From the NCBI GenBank assembly GCA_030042815.1, contig JASHYY010000178.1, forward strand, positions 1 to 13,177: DNA of 13,177 nucleotides, given 5' to 3'. Origin of the DNA: Thermoplasmata archaeon (lineage in GTDB: Archaea > Thermoplasmatota > Thermoplasmata > Lutacidiplasmatales > UBA184). The position numbers and the translations under genes were made by a program. Positions 7,041 to 13,175 of this stretch are shown here, one piece after another. How positions within the stretch are numbered: position 1 is the first letter of the stretch; each line of letters starts with the position of its first letter. Below the pieces are notes generated by a model that was not told where the DNA came from, did not search any database, and saw nothing but the letters and a program-made list of their open reading frames with translations.

Positions 7041-8413
7041 CCTCGGACCCGCTGCGCGCGCAGTTTCCTGCGCTCGTCTCCCGACCGGGCCACCCCGCGC
7101 CGGTCTACCTCGACTCGGCGTGCATGTCGCTCGTCCCGCGCCCGGTCCTGCGGGCGATGGAGGAGTACTACACGGAGTACCCCGGCTGCGCCGGTCGAAG
7201 CCTGCACCGGTTCGCGCAGGAGGTCGGCCGCCGGTACGAGGAGTCCCGCGCGGCGTTCGCCCGGTTCCTCGGCCGCGGGGACCCGAACGGGGTCGTCTTC
7301 GTCCGGAACGCGACCGAGGCGCTCAACCTCGTGGCGCAGGGGCTCGACTGGAAGTCGGGGGAGCGGGTCTTGATATCGGACCGGGAGCACAACTCGAACC
7401 TGATCGTCTGGCAGCGGCTCGCCGCGGAACGGGGGGTCCGGATCGAGGTCCTCGAGCTACCGGACGACGGCGCGTTCGACGGGGACGCGCTCGACTCCGC
7501 GCTCGCGAAGGGGGTGCGCCTCGTGAGCCTGTTCCACACCTCGAACCTGGACGGCCGGACCCTGCCGGTCCGAGAGATCACCGAGCGCGCGCACTACCGG
7601 GGCGCCCGGGTCCTGTTCGACGGGTGCCAGGCGGTGCCGCACGAACGGGTCGACCTCGACCGGATCGGGGCCGACTACTACGCCCTCTCGGCCCACAAGA
7701 TGCTCGGCCCGACGGGCTTCGGCGTCCTCGCCGGGACGCCCGAGACGCTCGCCGAGCTCCGGCCCCTGCTGGTCGGGGGGGAGACCGTCGAGTGGAGCAC
7801 CCTCACCGAACACCGCCTGCGTCCGCCCCCGCACCGCTTCGAAGCCGGTCTCCAGAACTACGCGGGGGCGATCGGCGCCCACGCGGCGATCGATTTCCTC
7901 GAGCACGTCGGGTTCGACGAGGTCGGCCGCCGCCAGCGGGCGGTGAACGACCGCATCTCCTCCGCGCTCTCCGGCGAGAAGCGGGTCCACCCGATCGGTC
8001 CGACCGACCCGGCGCGGCGACCGAGTCTCTTCGCCTTCACGGTCGACGGGGTCGACCCGCACGACGTCGCGATCTTCCTCGACGAGGGCTACCGGGTGAT
8101 GGTGCGGTCGGGCATGCACTGCGTCCACTCGTTCTACGCGCGGCGCGGGATCCCGGGAAACGTCCGCGCGTCGTTCTACCTCTACAACGACCGCTCCGAC
8201 GCGGACGCGCTCGTCCGCGGGGTGACCGAGCTTCTCGACCGGGTCCCCGGCGCCCCGCTCAGCGGTACATCGGCTGGGACTGTGGTGTCGTCGCCTCGCC
8301 CCGGCCGCGGTCCGCCGCGTGCCGTTGGATCGACAGGAGCTGCTGCTCGATCCGCTCCGCCTCGGCGTAGAGCGGCACGGGGTCGAGCGGCGTCCGCAGC
8401 AGGATCCGGTTGA
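7037..8413 (+). CDS. Class V aminotransferase-fold enzyme, SufS/CsdA-like cysteine desulfurase
   Basis: PLP enzyme of fold type I. K221 in SAHKMLGPTGFG is the cofactor lysine; REHNSNLIVW and GCQAVPHERVDL match the PLP-pocket blocks of SufS/CsdA. C362 in VRSGMHCVHSF aligns with the persulfide-forming cysteine in the RAGHHC motif of SufS, with the short-loop arrangement of group II desulfurases. That supports cysteine desulfuration or a related C-S/C-Se lyase reaction; a general class V transaminase or epimerase remains possible. The start is a GTG overlapping the M20 stop by 4 bp. Homology appears to end near residue 410 (ELLDRVPG); the last ~50 residues are Ala/Gly/Pro/Arg/Ser-rich, lie antisense to the end of the convergent PAC2 gene, and look like an extension gained through a lost stop codon. 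No separate promoter. Confidence 0.88.
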   Translation: MTSDPLRAQFPALVSRPGHPAPVYLDSACMSLVPRPVLRAMEEYYTEYPGCAGRSLHRFAQEVGRRYEESRAAFARFLGRGDPNGVVFVRNATEALNLVAQGLDWKSGERVLISDREHNSNLIVWQRLAAERGVRIEVLELPDDGAFDGDALDSALAKGVRLVSLFHTSNLDGRTLPVREITERAHYRGARVLFDGCQAVPHERVDLDRIGADYYALSAHKMLGPTGFGVLAGTPETLAELRPLLVGGETVEWSTLTEHRLRPPPHRFEAGLQNYAGAIGAHAAIDFLEHVGFDEVGRRQRAVNDRISSALSGEKRVHPIGPTDPARRPSLFAFTVDGVDPHDVAIFLDEGYRVMVRSGMHCVHSFYARRGIPGNVRASFYLYNDRSDADALVRGVTELLDRVPGAPLSGTSAGTVVSSPRPGRGPPRAVGSTGAAARSAPPRRRAARGRAASAAGSG

Positions 8414-9074
8414 TCGTCTCGATGACCTTCGCGGCGGCCCGGGCGTCCGGGTAGTCCGACTGCGCCTCGGCCAGGAACGTCAGGACGTCGAACCCGCGCC
8501 GGCGGCCCTCGTTCAGGAGGACCCCGGCGATCCCGGTGATGACCCCCTCGGCGAACGGGATCATGTTGGGCTCGACGTAGAGCTCCCGGGCCTTCCGGGT
8601 GCTCGCGACCCCGTAGACCTTCACGTCGTTGAGTCGGGGGGCGCGGCCGGGATGGCCCGCGTGCGGCGCCGCCTCGACGACCAGCCCCTCGGGCGAGACG
8701 AGGAGCGAGCAGCGCTGCTCCTGGACCCAGTCGAGGATGGCGGTGGCGAGCGGGTGGATGATCGTGGGGGCGGGGTGGAACTCCGAGACGAACGCGACGA
8801 TCTTGTCCGCCCCGCGTCCGGCGCGGTCGGCGGGGGGGCGACCCGCGTAGATCCGGACGGGGTGCTGCGGGTTCCCGTTCCGCACGAGCGAGACGGTCGG
8901 GAACGCAGGGGACTCGACGATGCCGATCTGCTCCATCTCGAGCGTGTCGATGAGGTAGTTCGCGACGATCGAGCTCACCAGGCCGACCGACGGAAACCCG
9001 TCGATGACGATCGCGCCTTCGACGTCGACGCGCTTGATCTCATAGATCCGGACCTGGTCCGGCGCCATCGGCAT
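8259..9074 (-). CDS. PAC2-family proteasome assembly chaperone-like protein
   Basis: Cytosolic PAC2-fold protein of 271 residues. The N-terminus has the family pattern VEGAIVIDGFPSVGLVSSIVANYLID (about 18-43), followed by IGIVESPAFPTVSLV, a KIVAFVSEF strand, a VEPNMIPFAEGVITGIAGVLLNEG segment and FLAEAQSDYPDARAAAKVIETINRIL near the C-terminus. Archaeal PAC2 proteins (PbaA/PbaB type) resemble eukaryotic proteasome assembly chaperones; some act as proteasome ATPase-like or assembly factors, so a proteostasis role is likely. The final ~30 residues are helical and polar. ATG at 9074 is 3 bp after the stop of the small upstream gene, so the two form an operon; an in-frame ATG at 9068 is an alternative start. 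The last 155 bp overlap the convergent class V aminotransferase gene. Confidence 0.9.
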   Translation of the reverse strand: MPMAPDQVRIYEIKRVDVEGAIVIDGFPSVGLVSSIVANYLIDTLEMEQIGIVESPAFPTVSLVRNGNPQHPVRIYAGRPPADRAGRGADKIVAFVSEFHPAPTIIHPLATAILDWVQEQRCSLLVSPEGLVVEAAPHAGHPGRAPRLNDVKVYGVASTRKARELYVEPNMIPFAEGVITGIAGVLLNEGRRRGFDVLTFLAEAQSDYPDARAAAKVIETINRILLRTPLDPVPLYAEAERIEQQLLSIQRHAADRGRGEATTPQSQPMYR

Positions 9075-9077
9075 GGG

Positions 9078-9437
9078 CTAGAGGGACCTCTCGGCGATCT
9101 GGCCGAGCTCCTTCGACAGCAGGTCGGCGAGGTCCTTCATCAGGGCGTGCCGCACCTCGGGCGGAAGCGCGGAGAGGCCGAGACGGGCGCTCGCGGTGCC
9201 GACCCGGACGAGCGCCGCATACTCGTGGGCCCGGGCCGTCAGGAGGTCGCGCACGGCGTCCTTCAGCGACTGCTCGAGCTCGGGGTCGTCGTGGAGCGTC
9301 TTCTCGAGATGGCGCCGGATCTCGTCCTTGACGATGTCCCGCGTGGCCTCGCGGACGAGCTCCTCGGGCCGGAGGAGGTCGCGGGTACTCTTCACGAGCA
9401 CGTCGATCGGCTCACCGGTGGAGGTGCCGTCCGCCAT
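9078..9437 (-). CDS. Small all-helical protein, PAC2 operon partner, function unknown
   Basis: I do not recognise a named family. The 119-residue product is predicted almost wholly alpha-helical and strongly charged, with no Cys, Trp or Phe, no signal peptide and no membrane helix. Two amphipathic stretches stand out: EELVREATRDIVKDEIRRHLEKTL (about 25-48) and the DDPELEQSLKDAVRDLLTARAHEYAALVRV block (about 50-79), then a second helical pair to the C-terminus. Such a protein could be a small adaptor or coiled-coil subunit. It is the first gene of a two-gene operon, its TAG lying 3 bp before the PAC2 ATG, so a role with the PAC2 protein is the best guess. Sensible composition, a promoter at leaderless distance and tight coupling make it a real gene. 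Confidence 0.8.
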   Translation of the reverse strand: MADGTSTGEPIDVLVKSTRDLLRPEELVREATRDIVKDEIRRHLEKTLHDDPELEQSLKDAVRDLLTARAHEYAALVRVGTASARLGLSALPPEVRHALMKDLADLLSKELGQIAERSL

Positions 9438-9460
9438 CGGGCGCGAGAGCGGGCGGGGAG

Positions 9461-9468
9461 GGATAAGG
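9461..9468 (-). promoter_or_regulatory. Weak TATA box of the small protein-PAC2 operon
   Basis: The minus strand reads CCTTATCC, centred ~27 bp before the ATG at 9437, fitting a leaderless transcript. The same CTTATC core appears 60 bp away on the plus strand before the tRNA. Short and G+C-flanked, so only moderately convincing. Confidence 0.45.
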
Positions 9469-9521
9469 GTTTGGCCCGAGGGCGACCGGCGCGTGCTCCC
9501 GGCGTCCGTTCCGAGAGAAGG

Positions 9522-9529
9522 ACTTATCG
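9522..9529 (+). promoter_or_regulatory. TATA box of the tRNA-Ala gene
   Basis: ACTTATCG, preceded by a purine-rich GAGAGAAGG that could act as the BRE, is centred ~30 bp before the first base of the tRNA. It would start transcription a few bases upstream of the mature 5' end, as expected before RNase P trimming. Confidence 0.5.
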
Positions 9530-9555
9530 TGCCGACCGCATCGACCGCCCGGCGT

Positions 9556-9660
9556 GGGCCGGTAGATCAGCGGAAGATCGCTACCTTGGCAAGGTAGAGG
9601 TCGCGAGTTCAAAGGGTCGGGACCGGGCGCGGTCCCGGCCGGGGATTCTCGCCCGGTCCA
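9556..9660 (+). tRNA. tRNA-Ala (GGC anticodon), split by a T-loop intron
   Basis: Folding by hand gives a complete cloverleaf. The acceptor GGGCCGG (9556-9562) pairs with CCGGTCC (9653-9659), and its G3:U70 wobble is the alanine identity element; A9660 is the discriminator. The D stem is GATC/GATC with a GG-containing loop. The anticodon stem CTACC/GGTAG closes loop TTGGCAA, so the anticodon is GGC (9588-9590). The T stem is GCGAG (9603-9607)/CTCGC (9648-9652), but its loop is 40 nt rather than 7. Removing 33 nt (9614-9646) restores TTCAAAT and a 72-nt tRNA ending at A73. CCA is not encoded and must be added. All stems are intact, so this is a functional intron-containing gene rather than a pseudogene. 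Confidence 0.95.
9614..9646 (+). other. 33-nt tRNA intron at position 59/60 with bulge-helix-bulge
   Basis: The intron folds as an 11-bp helix (9615-9625 with 9630-9640, one U-G wobble) capped by GGCG. It is flanked on the 5' side by a 3-nt bulge AAG (9612-9614), then four 5'-exon bases TTCA facing GGGG (9641-9644), then a second 3-nt bulge ATT (9645-9647) against the T stem. That is the 3-4-3 geometry recognised by archaeal splicing endonuclease. Cutting after the second base of each bulge gives the canonical T loop TTCAAAT. The central helix is weak: two U-G, one C-G and one A-G mismatch. Confidence 0.85.
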
Positions 9661-9723
9661 CTCCCCTCGCTCGGGGACGGTATCGGCAAATGTCGAGCGG
9701 ATAGAACGACAGGACGAGTACTG

Positions 9724-9731
9724 ATTTATAC
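9724..9731 (+). promoter_or_regulatory. TATA box of the mevalonate operon
   Basis: ATTTATAC is centred ~27 bp before the GTG at 9755, giving a leaderless message for the first gene; no Shine-Dalgarno sequence is present. The ~60 bp between the tRNA end and this box holds a CCCC/GGGG mini-hairpin (about 9663-9676) and nothing else I can identify. Confidence 0.7.
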
Positions 9732-9754
9732 CCGGCGATTCCTCGCGCGGACTC

Positions 9755-10432
9755 GTGGAAGCGGAGATCCGCGAGAAGATCGCGGGCGAGGTCGTGCTCT
9801 CGCCGCACCCGGGCCGCACGCTTCGCAAGTGGCGGGAGGACTTCGCGATCTCCCAGCGGGACCTCGCGCGCCACCTCGCGACCGTTCCCTCGGTCATCAG
9901 CGACTACGAGTCGGAGCGACGGGCGAGCCCCGGCGCCGGGTTCATCCGGCGCTACGTGGACGGCCTTCTCGCCCTCGACGCCCAGCAGGGCGGCCGCGTC
10001 GGGACGCGGCTCGGCATGCGACCCCATTCCGAGGGGATCCTCGGGATGCGCGAGTTCGCGGTCGCGATCCCGCTGCGCACCCTCTCCGACCGCCTCGAAG
10101 CGCGCCCCGTGAGCCGGGTCGACCTCCACCGCGACATCCACGGGTTCACGGTCCTCGACGCGCCCCGCGCGATCCTCTCGATCGACGCGTCGCGGTTCGT
10201 CGAGGTCTACGGCTGGACGACCCAGCGGGCGCTGATCTTCTCGAACGTGAAGTACGGCCGATCGCCGATGGTCGCGATCCGCGCCCACCCGCTCAAGCCC
10301 GCCGCGGTCGTCTTCGCGGCCCCCGGCCGGATCGACCCCTTGGCCGTCCGCCTCTCCGAGGCGGAGAACATCCCCCTCCTCACGACGGCGCTTTCGGCGC
10401 CGGCCGTTCTCGAACGTCTCGAGGAACTCTGA
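9755..10432 (+). CDS. HTH (Cro/C1-type) regulator with archaeal C-terminal domain, COG1709-like
   Basis: Cytosolic transcriptional regulator, 225 residues. A Cro/C1-type helix-turn-helix occupies about residues 18-75: GRTLRKWREDFAISQRDLARHLATVPSVISDYESERR. The remaining ~150 residues form an alpha/beta domain (IHGFTVLDAPRAILSID, YGWTTQRALIFSNVKYGRSPMVAI, HPLKPAAVVFAAPG, IPLLTTALSAPAVLERLEEL) typical of archaeal COG1709 regulators, which may bind a small molecule. Homologues such as MJ1545 lie next to HMG-CoA synthase in methanogens, so conserved context supports control of the mevalonate genes, perhaps by a pathway metabolite; the effector is inference. GTG at 9755 is chosen for its TATA spacing. 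The HMG-CoA synthase start follows 17 bp after the stop. Confidence 0.9.
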   Translation: MEAEIREKIAGEVVLSPHPGRTLRKWREDFAISQRDLARHLATVPSVISDYESERRASPGAGFIRRYVDGLLALDAQQGGRVGTRLGMRPHSEGILGMREFAVAIPLRTLSDRLEARPVSRVDLHRDIHGFTVLDAPRAILSIDASRFVEVYGWTTQRALIFSNVKYGRSPMVAIRAHPLKPAAVVFAAPGRIDPLAVRLSEAENIPLLTTALSAPAVLERLEEL

Positions 10433-10449
10433 GGGGAGGAACCGGGAAC

Positions 10450-11502
10450 ATGGAAGCAGGGATCGTCAGCTACGGAGCGTACGTACCGAGGTACCGCATC
10501 ACGCCGGGCGAGATCGGGCGGGTCTGGGGGGTCGACGGCGAGGCGATGGGGCAGGGCCTGCACGTCCTGCGCAAGAGCGTCCCGTCGCCCGACGAGGACA
10601 CGATCACGATCTCGACCGAGTCGCTCCGCGCGGCGCTCGTGCGCGGGGCGATCGACCCGCAGCAGATCGGGGCCGTCTACGTCGGGTCGGAGTCGCACCC
10701 CTACGCCGTCAAACCTACGGCGACCGTGGTCGCCCAGGCGGTCGGCGCGACGCCCAACATGACGGCGGCCGACTTCGAGTTCGCGTGCAAGGCCGGGACC
10801 GCCGCGATCCAGACGTGCCTCGGCCTGGTCGGGGCGGGGATGATCCGCTACGGGGTCGCGATCGGGACCGACACGTCCCAGGGGGCTCCGGGAGACGCCC
10901 TCGAGTACTCGGCGAGCGCCGGCGGCGCCGCGTTCATCATCGGCCGCGAGCACGTCATCTGCCGGGTCCAACGCACGCTCTCCTACACGACCGACACGCC
11001 GGACTTCTGGCGACGCGAGGGCCAGAAGTATCCGAGCCACGGGGGGCGGTTCACGGGAGAGCCGGCCTACTTCCGCCACGAGACGGAGTGCGCCCACCGG
11101 ATCATGGAGGCGTCCGGGACGACCCCGAAGGACTACCGACACGTCGTCTTCCACCAGCCGAACGGGAAGTTCCCCCAGCGGGTCGGAAAGCAGCTCGGCT
11201 TCTCCGAGGAGCAGATGCGCTACGGCCTCGTGACGCCGTACATCGGCAACACCTACTCCGGGGCCGCGCTGATCGGGCTCGCGAACGTCCTCGACCACGC
11301 GGGCCCCGGCGAGCGGATCCTCGTCGTCGGCTACGGCTCGGGCGCGGGGTCGGACGCGTTCGACCTCGAGACGACCGACGAGATCGCCCACTACGACCGC
11401 TCGTTCGGCAAACCGGTGCAGTACTATCTCGACCGGGGCGTCGAGCTGACCTACGGCGTCTACGCGAAGTTCCGCGGCAAGATCCACATGGGAGGGGAGT
11501 GA
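10450..11502 (+). CDS. hmgCS: Hydroxymethylglutaryl-CoA synthase
   Basis: Condenses acetyl-CoA with acetoacetyl-CoA to HMG-CoA, the committed step toward mevalonate and archaeal isoprenoid lipids. The 350-residue length is typical of archaeal enzymes. Catalytic residues are in place: E81 in GSESHPYAVKP (general acid/base), C113 in FEFACKAGTAAIQ (acyl-enzyme nucleophile) and H235 in VFHQPNGKFPQRV. The C-terminal GNTYSGAALIGLANVLD and GYGSGAGSDAF blocks match the thiolase-fold CoA-binding half. The start is the ATG at 10450, 9 nt after GGGGAGGA (10433-10440); the frame is open further upstream only over the regulator. In Methanothermococcus this enzyme forms a complex with the thiolase and DUF35 proteins that shares a CoA site and channels acetoacetyl-CoA. 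Both partner genes follow here, the next starting 2 bp after the stop. Confidence 0.96.
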   Translation: MEAGIVSYGAYVPRYRITPGEIGRVWGVDGEAMGQGLHVLRKSVPSPDEDTITISTESLRAALVRGAIDPQQIGAVYVGSESHPYAVKPTATVVAQAVGATPNMTAADFEFACKAGTAAIQTCLGLVGAGMIRYGVAIGTDTSQGAPGDALEYSASAGGAAFIIGREHVICRVQRTLSYTTDTPDFWRREGQKYPSHGGRFTGEPAYFRHETECAHRIMEASGTTPKDYRHVVFHQPNGKFPQRVGKQLGFSEEQMRYGLVTPYIGNTYSGAALIGLANVLDHAGPGERILVVGYGSGAGSDAFDLETTDEIAHYDRSFGKPVQYYLDRGVELTYGVYAKFRGKIHMGGE

Positions 11503-11504
11503 CG

Positions 11505-12674
11505 ATGCGCGAGGTCGCCGTGCTCGGCGTGGGCCAGACGAAGTTCGGCGAGCTCTGGGACCGCTCGTTCCGCGAGATCGGGATCGAGGCGGGCCTGCAG
11601 GCGCTCGTGGACGCGAAGCTCTCCTCGGGCGACCTCGGGGCGCTCTACCTCGGGAACATGGCGTCCGGCTCGCTGATCGACCAGGAACACATCGCCCCGC
11701 TCATCCTCGACTACGCGGGCCTCGGCAAGCGGCACCTGCCGGCCGTTCGGGTCGAGGGGGGAGGGGCCTCGGGGGCCCTCGCGCTCCACCAGGGGTACCT
11801 CGCGGTCGCGAGCGGCCTCTACGACTACGTCGTGGTCGGGGGCGCGGAGAAGCTGACCGACGTGCCGGACGTCACGGCCTCGGATATCGTGAGCTCGACC
11901 GCCGACCACGAGTGGGAAGTGGTCTTCGGCGCGACCCTGCCGGCGCTCTGGGCCCTCGTCGCGCGCCGCCACATGTACCAGTACGGCACGACGCGCGAGC
12001 AGCTCGCCCGGGTCCCGATCCACGACCACGCGATGGCGGCGAAGAACCCGAATGCCCACTACCGCAACAAGCTCACCCTCGAGCAGGTGCTGGACGCCGG
12101 GCCCGTCGCCGAACCCCTCGGCATGCTCGACTGCGCGCCGCTCTCCGACGGGGCCGCGGCGGTCGTGCTCGGTCCGCTCGACACCGCCCGGGAGCACACC
12201 GACCGGCCGATCCGCATCGCCGCGAGCCAGGTCGCCTGCGACACCATGGCGCTCCAGCACCGGGCCGACTTCACGACCCTCGAGTCGACGGTCGTCGCGG
12301 CCCGGCGGGCGTTCGCCCAGGCCCGACGGGCCCCGTCGGACGTGCGCGTCGCGGAGATCCACGATGCCTACTCGATCAGCGCCCTCGTCTCGCTCGAGGA
12401 CCTCGGGTTCGTCGAGAAAGGACGGGCCGGTCCGGATTTCGCGAGCGGGAAGTTCGGCCCGTACGGCGCGCTGGTCGTGAACCCGTCCGGCGGGCTCAAG
12501 GCGCAGGGCCGACCGTTCGGCGCGGTCGGCGTGGCCCAGGTCGTCGAGATCGTCCGCCAGCTGCGCGGGGAGGCCAAGGAGCGGCAGGTCTCGGGGGCGA
12601 CCCTGGGCCTGGCCCACGACGTCGGGGGGACCGGCGCGACGAGCGTCGTCCACCTCCTCGAGGCGGTGAGCTGA
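11505..12674 (+). CDS. Thiolase-like protein of the HMG-CoA synthase complex, nucleophile Cys missing
   Basis: Archaeal acetoacetyl-CoA-thiolase-type protein (SCP-x-like thiolase subfamily), 389 residues, full length. The start ATG lies 2 bp after the HMG-CoA synthase stop with GGAGGGGAG (11491-11499) upstream. Family blocks: VLGVGQTKFGELWDRSF, VVVGGAEKLTD, VVFGATLPALWALVARRHM, LDCAPLSDGAAAVVL, EIHDAYS (H286), GGLKAQG and AHDVGGTGAT (H371). Two catalytic positions are altered. The nucleophile block, normally VEAACASG-like, reads VEGGGASG, placing Gly87 (GGG at 11763-11765) at the cysteine. The GHP block reads GRPFG, placing Arg336 at the histidine. The only cysteines are elsewhere, in LDCAP and QVACD. 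Classical thiolase chemistry therefore seems impossible; a structural subunit or Cys-independent chemistry (compare the aldolase Ltp2, which pairs with a DUF35 protein) is possible. Fold and operon role are certain, activity is not. Confidence 0.92.
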   Translation: MREVAVLGVGQTKFGELWDRSFREIGIEAGLQALVDAKLSSGDLGALYLGNMASGSLIDQEHIAPLILDYAGLGKRHLPAVRVEGGGASGALALHQGYLAVASGLYDYVVVGGAEKLTDVPDVTASDIVSSTADHEWEVVFGATLPALWALVARRHMYQYGTTREQLARVPIHDHAMAAKNPNAHYRNKLTLEQVLDAGPVAEPLGMLDCAPLSDGAAAVVLGPLDTAREHTDRPIRIAASQVACDTMALQHRADFTTLESTVVAARRAFAQARRAPSDVRVAEIHDAYSISALVSLEDLGFVEKGRAGPDFASGKFGPYGALVVNPSGGLKAQGRPFGAVGVAQVVEIVRQLRGEAKERQVSGATLGLAHDVGGTGATSVVHLLEAVS

Positions 12675-12683
12675 GGAGGGGCC

Positions 12684-13175
12684 ATGTCGATCGCTCGTTT
12701 CTGGCGCGAGACGCCCCGCCGCTACAACCTCGGCGGCTCGAAGTGCTCCGTCTGCGGCACGGTCTACTTCCCGCCGCGCACGGTCTGCCCGGAGTGCACC
12801 AGCCACCGGCAGTCGATCGGGAAGATGACCCCGTTCCACCTGTCGGGGGACGGCGAGGTCGTCTCCTTCACGGTCGTCCACGAGGCGGCCGAAGGGTTCG
12901 AGATGCAGGTTCCGTACGTCGTCGCCCTCGTCCGCACGGTCGAGGGCCCCATCCTCACCGGGCAGATCGTCGACATCGAACCGAAGGACGTCGCGATCGG
13001 CCTCCGGGTCCGCGCGACGTTCCGCAAGCTGCGGGAGGAGGGGAAAGCCGGCGTCATCCACTACGGCTACAAGTTCGCCCCGAGCGAGGACGAGGGCCGT
13101 CCGTCCGCCCCCCGGGGCCCGGCAGTGCCCGCGCCGACCGCGGAGCCCACGAAAACGCCGGGCACGCCGGCCTGA
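12684..13175 (+). CDS. DUF35 Zn-ribbon/OB-fold protein
   Basis: Small accessory subunit, 163 residues. The N-terminal rubredoxin-like zinc ribbon has C21-x2-C24 and C35-x2-C38 (KCSVCGTVYFPPRTVCPEC), followed by an OB-fold (about 45-130: GEVVSFTVVHEA, YVVALVRTVEGPILTGQIVD, GLRVRATFRKL). The final ~30 residues are a Pro/Ala/Thr/Glu-rich, probably disordered tail. In the Methanothermococcus complex the DUF35 protein bridges thiolase and HMG-CoA synthase and closes the shared CoA site. DUF35 proteins also pair with thiolase-fold aldolases (ChsH2 with Ltp2). Its ATG is preceded by GAGGAGGGG (12673-12681) and lies 9 bp after the thiolase stop, so all four genes are one transcript. The stop TGA is 2 bp from the window edge; further operon genes would lie outside. 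Confidence 0.95.
   Translation: MSIARFWRETPRRYNLGGSKCSVCGTVYFPPRTVCPECTSHRQSIGKMTPFHLSGDGEVVSFTVVHEAAEGFEMQVPYVVALVRTVEGPILTGQIVDIEPKDVAIGLRVRATFRKLREEGKAGVIHYGYKFAPSEDEGRPSAPRGPAVPAPTAEPTKTPGTPA

Noticed and set aside
9556..9660. tRNA pseudogene or a tRNA disrupted by an insertion
   Set aside because: All stems, the anticodon loop and the G3:U70 identity pair are intact, and the insert folds into a bulge-helix-bulge that restores a canonical T loop when removed.
11751..11780. A frameshift or homopolymer error hiding the thiolase cysteine
   Set aside because: The frame is coding on both sides without a shift; changing GGG to TGC would need two substitutions rather than an indel in the G-run.
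11460..13061. A 533-codon minus-strand open frame antisense to the thiolase and DUF35 genes
   Set aside because: No recognisable domain and repetitive Arg/Asp/Val composition; explained by stop-poor G+C-rich antisense sequence.
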